Shown here one piece after another: positions 4,696-7,893 of a stretch of 7,893 nt of DNA (its first letter is position 1; each line of letters begins with the position of its first letter). A program made the position numbers and the translations under genes. The notes beneath the pieces were generated by a model. The model was given only the letters and a program-made list of their open reading frames with translations. It was not told the DNA's origin and did no database searches. Source of the DNA: Candidatus Omnitrophota bacterium (GTDB lineage: Bacteria > Ratteibacteria > UBA8468 > MWAK01); the NCBI GenBank assembly GCA_018829455.1, contig JAHJUB010000087.1:1-7893 (forward strand). The letters run 5' to 3'.

Positions 4696-6014
4696 AAACG
4701 ATTTACGCTCGGGCTTTGGGAGTTCTGGTGGTCGCCGGCCTCTGTTTTTGGGCATTCTGGCCCCCTCAGCAAAAAGTGAAACTGGGCCTTGACCTGAAAG
4801 GCGGTATGCAGTTAGTCCTCCAGGTCCAGCCGGCCGCAGAACTATCCAACGTTTCCATCACCGACCTGACCGACCGCACGATGGAAGTCATCCGGAACCG
4901 GGTGGACTCCCTGGGTATAGCCGAACCGCTCTTGCAGAAAGTCGGACAGGACCGGATTATGGTCCAGATGCCCGGAATTGAAAACCCGGAAAGAGCCCTG
5001 GAAATTCTGGGAAAGACCGCCTTCCTTGAATTCAAACTGGTGGAAGACAATCCGGAACTTCTAAGGTCGGCCATGGAAGGCAAAGTTCCCGAGGGTTACC
5101 AGCTGATTTACGAATACGAAAAGGACGCTAAGGGAATTTCCCGGCCCAACACGCCGTTCCTGGTGCAAGCACAAGCGCTGTTAACCGGTCAGGATTTAAG
5201 CAACGCCCGCCTGAGTTACAGCCAGGGCGCGCTCCCGGTCGTTGACCTGGAACTGAATTCCGAAGGCGCCAAAAAATTTGCCGACGTAACCACCGTTAAT
5301 GTAAACAAACGACTGGCCATCGTGCTGGACGGAATCGTACAGTCTGCGCCGGTCATCAAAGAAAGAATCCCCTCCGGAAGGGCTCAAATCTCCGGACGTT
5401 TCACCACCCAGGAAGCCAACGATTTGGCTTTGGTGCTGCAAGCAGGCGCTCTGCCGGCCAAGATTGAAGTCATTGACCGGACCGTGGTCGGTCCAAGCCT
5501 GGGAAAGGACTCTATCAACAACGGTATCAAAGCGTGTCTGTTGGGCGCAATTCTGGTAACGACTTTTATGGTTGTCTATTATACCGCCGGCGGCCTGATA
5601 GCTAACTTCGCCCTGGCCCTTAATATTCTCATTCTTTTGGGAGTTCTGTCTTACTTCCGCTCTACCTTAACCCTGCCCGGCATCGCCGGTATCGCCCTGA
5701 CTATCGGGATGGCAGTGGACGCCAATGTCCTTATCTTTGAGCGTATCCGGGAAGAATTACGCGGGGGCAAGACCATCCGGGCCGCCCTGGACCGGGGTTA
5801 CGAACGGGCTATGGTAGTCATTATTGATTCCAACGTTACCACCATAATTGCGGCTATCTCCCTCTTCATCTTCGGCCGCGGTTCAGTAAAGGGTTTCGGC
5901 CTGACCCTGACCATCGGTATCCTGGCGAATCTCTTTACCGCAGTGCTGGTAACCCGGTTAATTTACGACTTTGCTTTAAGCAAGTTCCCAATCAAGAAAC
6001 TGAGGATTGGATAG
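4692..6014 (+). CDS. secD: Protein translocase subunit SecD
   Basis: SecD pairs with SecF in the inner membrane and helps SecYEG/SecA move proteins out using the ion gradient. The 440-residue length is the compact form found outside proteobacteria (E. coli has about 615). A first membrane helix (about 8-23) is followed by GLDLKGG (32-38), the periplasmic P1 region with RVDSLGIAEP and the GRFTTQEANDLALVLQAGALP segment, then five membrane helices (about 278-425). The conserved AVDANVLIFERIREE (341-355) carries the Asp343 and Arg linked to proton movement. It overlaps hisI by four bases and has no Shine-Dalgarno. The usual upstream yajC is absent. Its stop codon ends on the first base of a hairpin repeat. 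Confidence 0.95.
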   Translation: MKTIYARALGVLVVAGLCFWAFWPPQQKVKLGLDLKGGMQLVLQVQPAAELSNVSITDLTDRTMEVIRNRVDSLGIAEPLLQKVGQDRIMVQMPGIENPERALEILGKTAFLEFKLVEDNPELLRSAMEGKVPEGYQLIYEYEKDAKGISRPNTPFLVQAQALLTGQDLSNARLSYSQGALPVVDLELNSEGAKKFADVTTVNVNKRLAIVLDGIVQSAPVIKERIPSGRAQISGRFTTQEANDLALVLQAGALPAKIEVIDRTVVGPSLGKDSINNGIKACLLGAILVTTFMVVYYTAGGLIANFALALNILILLGVLSYFRSTLTLPGIAGIALTIGMAVDANVLIFERIREELRGGKTIRAALDRGYERAMVVIIDSNVTTIIAAISLFIFGRGSVKGFGLTLTIGILANLFTAVLVTRLIYDFALSKFPIKKLRIG

Positions 6015-6063
6015 TAGGGGCGCCATTCATGGCGCCCGCGGGCTTGATAAATCAAGCCCCTAC
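6014..6063. repeat. Three-arm hairpin repeat between secD and secF
   Basis: Outer arms GTAGGGG (6014-6020) and CCCCTAC (6057-6063) enclose two hairpins: GGGCGCCAT/ATGGCGCCC (6018-6026 with 6029-6037) and GGGCTTGAT/ATCAAGCCC (6040-6048 with 6051-6059). The inner hairpins and the outer stem share some bases, so they compete. The first base is also the last base of the secD stop TAG. Such GTAGGGG...CCCCTAC modules are known as dispersed intergenic repeats. It may terminate or attenuate transcription between secD and secF, though no T-run follows. Confidence 0.65.
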
Positions 6064-6086
6064 AATTCTGTGATGTAACTTACACT

Positions 6087-6980
6087 ATGAATATATTCTA
6101 CCGAATACCCAAAATTGACTTCATGGGCAAGCGGGGCATCTTTTTCACCCTTTCGCTCTTTATTACGATTGGCGGCTTGCTCGTAACCTTCTGGCGCGGA
6201 CCCAATCTCCTTTCCGAAGATTTTACCGGAGGTTATCTCACACAGTTGCAATTCAGCCAAGCAATTGATGTCGGAGAAATACGAACCCTCCTGATTGGCC
6301 GCGGTTATTCTGATGTCGCGCTCCAGAAAGTCGGCGAGCAAGGCGCCAGAATTATCATCAAAACCAAGAAGGGCGGCGGCGAAATCATCCCGATCATCAA
6401 AGAGGCGTTCCCCAACCAGACGGTTGAAGTGCTCGGCGAAGAGCAGATAAGCCCGACGATGGGCAAAACGATACGAAAACAGACTATCCTGGGCTGCCTG
6501 GTCGCCCTGGCCGGCATCCTGATTTACATCGCGGCCCGTTTTGAATTCCGCTTTGCGGTCGCGGCAATCATTTCCATTATCCACGACCTCCTGATCGCCC
6601 TGGCCTTCATGGCTATAACCGGACGACAGGTGAACGGTCTGGTTGTTGCGGCTTTTCTGACCATCCTGGGTTATTCCGTAAACGATACGGTCGTCATCTT
6701 TGACCGCATTCGGGAAAATCTCCGGGGCCTGCACAAAATAGAAGACCCGACAGCCATCTTCAACCGTTCCATCAATGAAACGCTCCCTCGGACCGCCATT
6801 ACCGGCCTGACAACTCTCATGGTAACGCTCTGCCTCTTCATCTGGGGCGGCCCGGTCCTGAATAACTTTTCCTTCGTCCTGCTGGTCGGCTTCATCACCG
6901 GAACCTACTCTTCCATCTTCGTCGCCTCCGCCATCGTCATCGCCTGGGAAAAGAAGTCCCCCCACCGCTTCCGAACCTAA
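6087..6980 (+). CDS. secF: Protein translocase subunit SecF
   Basis: SecF is the second membrane subunit of the SecDF export accessory complex. The 297 residues fit the family. The N-terminus IDFMGKR precedes membrane helix 1 (about 18-36). EDFTGGY (44-50) matches the GIDFTGG signature with Glu in place of the common Ile. The periplasmic part contains VEVLGEEQISPTMGKTI, and five further helices follow. GYSVNDTVVIFDRIREN (195-211) carries the conserved Asp and Arg, and RTAITGLTTLM is also typical. The start has no Shine-Dalgarno, and the 72-base gap after secD is mostly taken up by a hairpin repeat. Expression is likely linked to secD, but the spacing is wider than usual. Confidence 0.94.
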   Translation: MNIFYRIPKIDFMGKRGIFFTLSLFITIGGLLVTFWRGPNLLSEDFTGGYLTQLQFSQAIDVGEIRTLLIGRGYSDVALQKVGEQGARIIIKTKKGGGEIIPIIKEAFPNQTVEVLGEEQISPTMGKTIRKQTILGCLVALAGILIYIAARFEFRFAVAAIISIIHDLLIALAFMAITGRQVNGLVVAAFLTILGYSVNDTVVIFDRIRENLRGLHKIEDPTAIFNRSINETLPRTAITGLTTLMVTLCLFIWGGPVLNNFSFVLLVGFITGTYSSIFVASAIVIAWEKKSPHRFRT

Positions 6981-6987
6981 CAAATTA

Positions 6988-7053
6988 GGCAAAGCTTTGC
7001 TTTGCCGCTACAAACCAATTATTGATATTGTAGCCGCAGAGTGTTAGCTCTGC
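6988..7053. repeat. Paired hairpin element between secF and rsmD
   Basis: GGCAAAG (6988-6994) pairs with CTTTGCC (7000-7006), and GCAGAG (7036-7041) pairs with CTCTGC (7048-7053). Between them GCTACA (7007-7012) and TGTAGC (7029-7034) are inverted. The GTAG/CTAC edges resemble the element after secD, so this looks like another member or two half-members of an intergenic repeat family. The right hairpin ends six bases before the rsmD start and would sit in its leader. Confidence 0.5.
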
Positions 7054-7059
7054 TAAACA

Positions 7060-7740
7060 ATGAAATCTATGTATATTTTCGCCGGACGCTTCAAAGGACG
7101 CCGCCTTTTCTTCCCGCCTACGCAAAACACTTGCTTCGGCGGGCGCAGTCCGCTTACGCCCGTCAAACGCAAACCAGGCGAAAAAACGCTCCGACCCACC
7201 ACCGGTCTGGTCCGCCGGGCGCTTTTTGACATCCTGGCCCCGATAATATCCGACAGCTCTTTTTTGGACCTTTACGCCGGAACCGGCGCAGTGGGCCTGG
7301 AGGCCGTGAGCCGGGGCGCTGGAAAAGTTCTCCTGGTGGAAAGCAACCCGAAAACAGCCTTGTACCTGAAACAGAACCTGGAATTGATTAGGGCAGCCGC
7401 TAAAAAGGAAGGGGACGAGATTGCGGAGGAAAATCTGATATTTTATCCGTATTTAGCGGAAAAAGCAATTTCCATCCTGGCCGAAAAAAAGGAAGGTTTT
7501 GACATCGTTTTCGCGGACCCGCCCTACGACTTCACCGAACAAAAGATTACGGAACTAATCGCGCAAATTTCGGAAGGAGGAATACTCCGGCCCGAAGGAA
7601 AAATTATCCTGCAACATATCTCCGGTCTGGAAAAAAATCTACTCTTTAAAGAAGGCATCTCTGCCCTGGCGCTCACTGTTGAAACCCGCCGCTACGGTTA
7701 CACCTCCCTTTCATTCCTCTATCCGCCCTCCGGTCCTTAA
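7060..7740 (+). CDS. rsmD: 16S rRNA (guanine(966)-N2)-methyltransferase RsmD
   Basis: RsmD uses S-adenosylmethionine to methylate guanine 966 (E. coli numbering) of 16S rRNA on the small subunit. The 226-residue protein has the N-terminal IFAGRFKGRRL, the RPTTGLVRRALFDIL segment, motif I DLYAGTGAVGLEA (70-82) for cofactor binding, and the catalytic DPPY (153-156). The family usually starts with a single Met before RII(A/G)G, so ATG at 7069 (Met4) is a close alternative start; neither has a Shine-Dalgarno. Residues about 21-43 form an insertion of roughly 20 residues, relative to E. coli RsmD, between GRRL and RPTT, over DNA containing an inverted repeat. Confidence 0.92.
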   Translation: MKSMYIFAGRFKGRRLFFPPTQNTCFGGRSPLTPVKRKPGEKTLRPTTGLVRRALFDILAPIISDSSFLDLYAGTGAVGLEAVSRGAGKVLLVESNPKTALYLKQNLELIRAAAKKEGDEIAEENLIFYPYLAEKAISILAEKKEGFDIVFADPPYDFTEQKITELIAQISEGGILRPEGKIILQHISGLEKNLLFKEGISALALTVETRRYGYTSLSFLYPPSGP

Positions 7741-7779
7741 CCGCCCGCCGCAACCTCTCCCTGTAATCCGAAGGAAAAT

Positions 7780-7823
7780 TTGACCAAAACCTTCTGGAGG
7801 TGGTAATATTTATTTGTTACAAT
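7780..7823 (+). promoter_or_regulatory. Promoter region of the right-edge HicB-like gene
   Basis: TTGACC (7780-7785) and the extended -10 TGGTAATAT (7801-7809) are 18 bp apart. A second extended -10, TGTTACAAT (7815-7823), lies nearer the start codon. Between the first pair, ACCTTC (7789-7794) and GGAGGT (7796-7801) form a near-perfect inverted repeat that could be an operator. Which -10 is used cannot be told from sequence. Confidence 0.4.
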
Positions 7824-7840
7824 CGAAAGGGAGATGATAT

Positions 7841-7893
7841 ATGGAACTTTACACGGCAATAGTTCACAAAGAAGATAATTTGTATGTGGCTGA
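7841..7893 (+). CDS. HicB-like antitoxin, cut by the window edge
   Basis: ATG at 7841 opens a frame that runs off the window after 17 complete codons: MELYTAIVHKEDNLYVA. This matches the first strand-turn-strand of HicB-like (UPF0150) proteins, where an acidic Glu-Asp turn is followed by a YVAE/YVAQ strand, and resembles the start of the HicB at 1030 (MEYTVIFHEAEEGGYWV). GGGAG at 7829-7833 provides a Shine-Dalgarno seven bases before the start. A HicA partner would have to lie downstream, as no hicA precedes it. Identification rests on few residues. Confidence 0.6.
   Translation, partial: MELYTAIVHKEDNLYVA

Noticed and set aside
6060..6992. Long minus-strand frame of 310 codons opposite secF
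   Set aside because: It is the antisense shadow of the well-supported secF; the translation is highly acidic, low in hydrophobic residues and has no family features.

Overview
The window looks like a chromosomal segment of an uncultured, probably anaerobic bacterium. The housekeeping genes (xylB, hisI, secD, secF, rsmD, a proline tRNA) are bacterial in type. A stand-alone methyltetrahydrofolate:corrinoid methyltransferase (acsE type) points to Wood-Ljungdahl or related C1 metabolism. Several starts have no Shine-Dalgarno but have a -10-like box 6 to 18 bases upstream. Intergenic gaps carry short palindromic repeats, as in candidate-phylum genomes such as Omnitrophota-like lineages. The phylum is an inference; no marker gene settles it.

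Layout. Bases 1-795 are gene-poor, with palindromes, three octamers spaced exactly 25 bp apart (possible insertion-sequence end) and a short coding remnant. Bases 796-1248 encode a HicA-like toxin followed by a short HicB-like antitoxin, behind a promoter that would give an almost leaderless mRNA. Bases 1249-1900 hold a short sigma-factor-like ORF fragment, tRNA-Pro(GGG) on the minus strand, an exact 24-bp copy of the tRNA 5' end 208 bp away, two strong hairpins and a tandem heptamer. acsE (minus strand, 1902-2699) lies between two near-identical 33-bp palindromic repeats. Overlapping divergent promoters then separate it from a plus-strand run: xylB, hisI, secD, secF, rsmD. The gaps after secD and secF hold further hairpin elements. 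The right edge cuts a second HicB-like gene.

Function. SecD and SecF together form the membrane component that uses the proton or sodium gradient to help SecYEG/SecA export proteins. The hisI stop and secD start overlap (ATGA), so a histidine-biosynthesis enzyme is translationally coupled to the export gene, and no yajC is present upstream. XylB phosphorylates D-xylulose, RsmD methylates 16S rRNA, AcsE moves a methyl group between folate and a corrinoid protein, and the HicAB-like genes are toxin-antitoxin parts. I see no clearly new multi-gene system. The most unusual signals are the repeat and tRNA-fragment structures and the promoter-to-start spacing.
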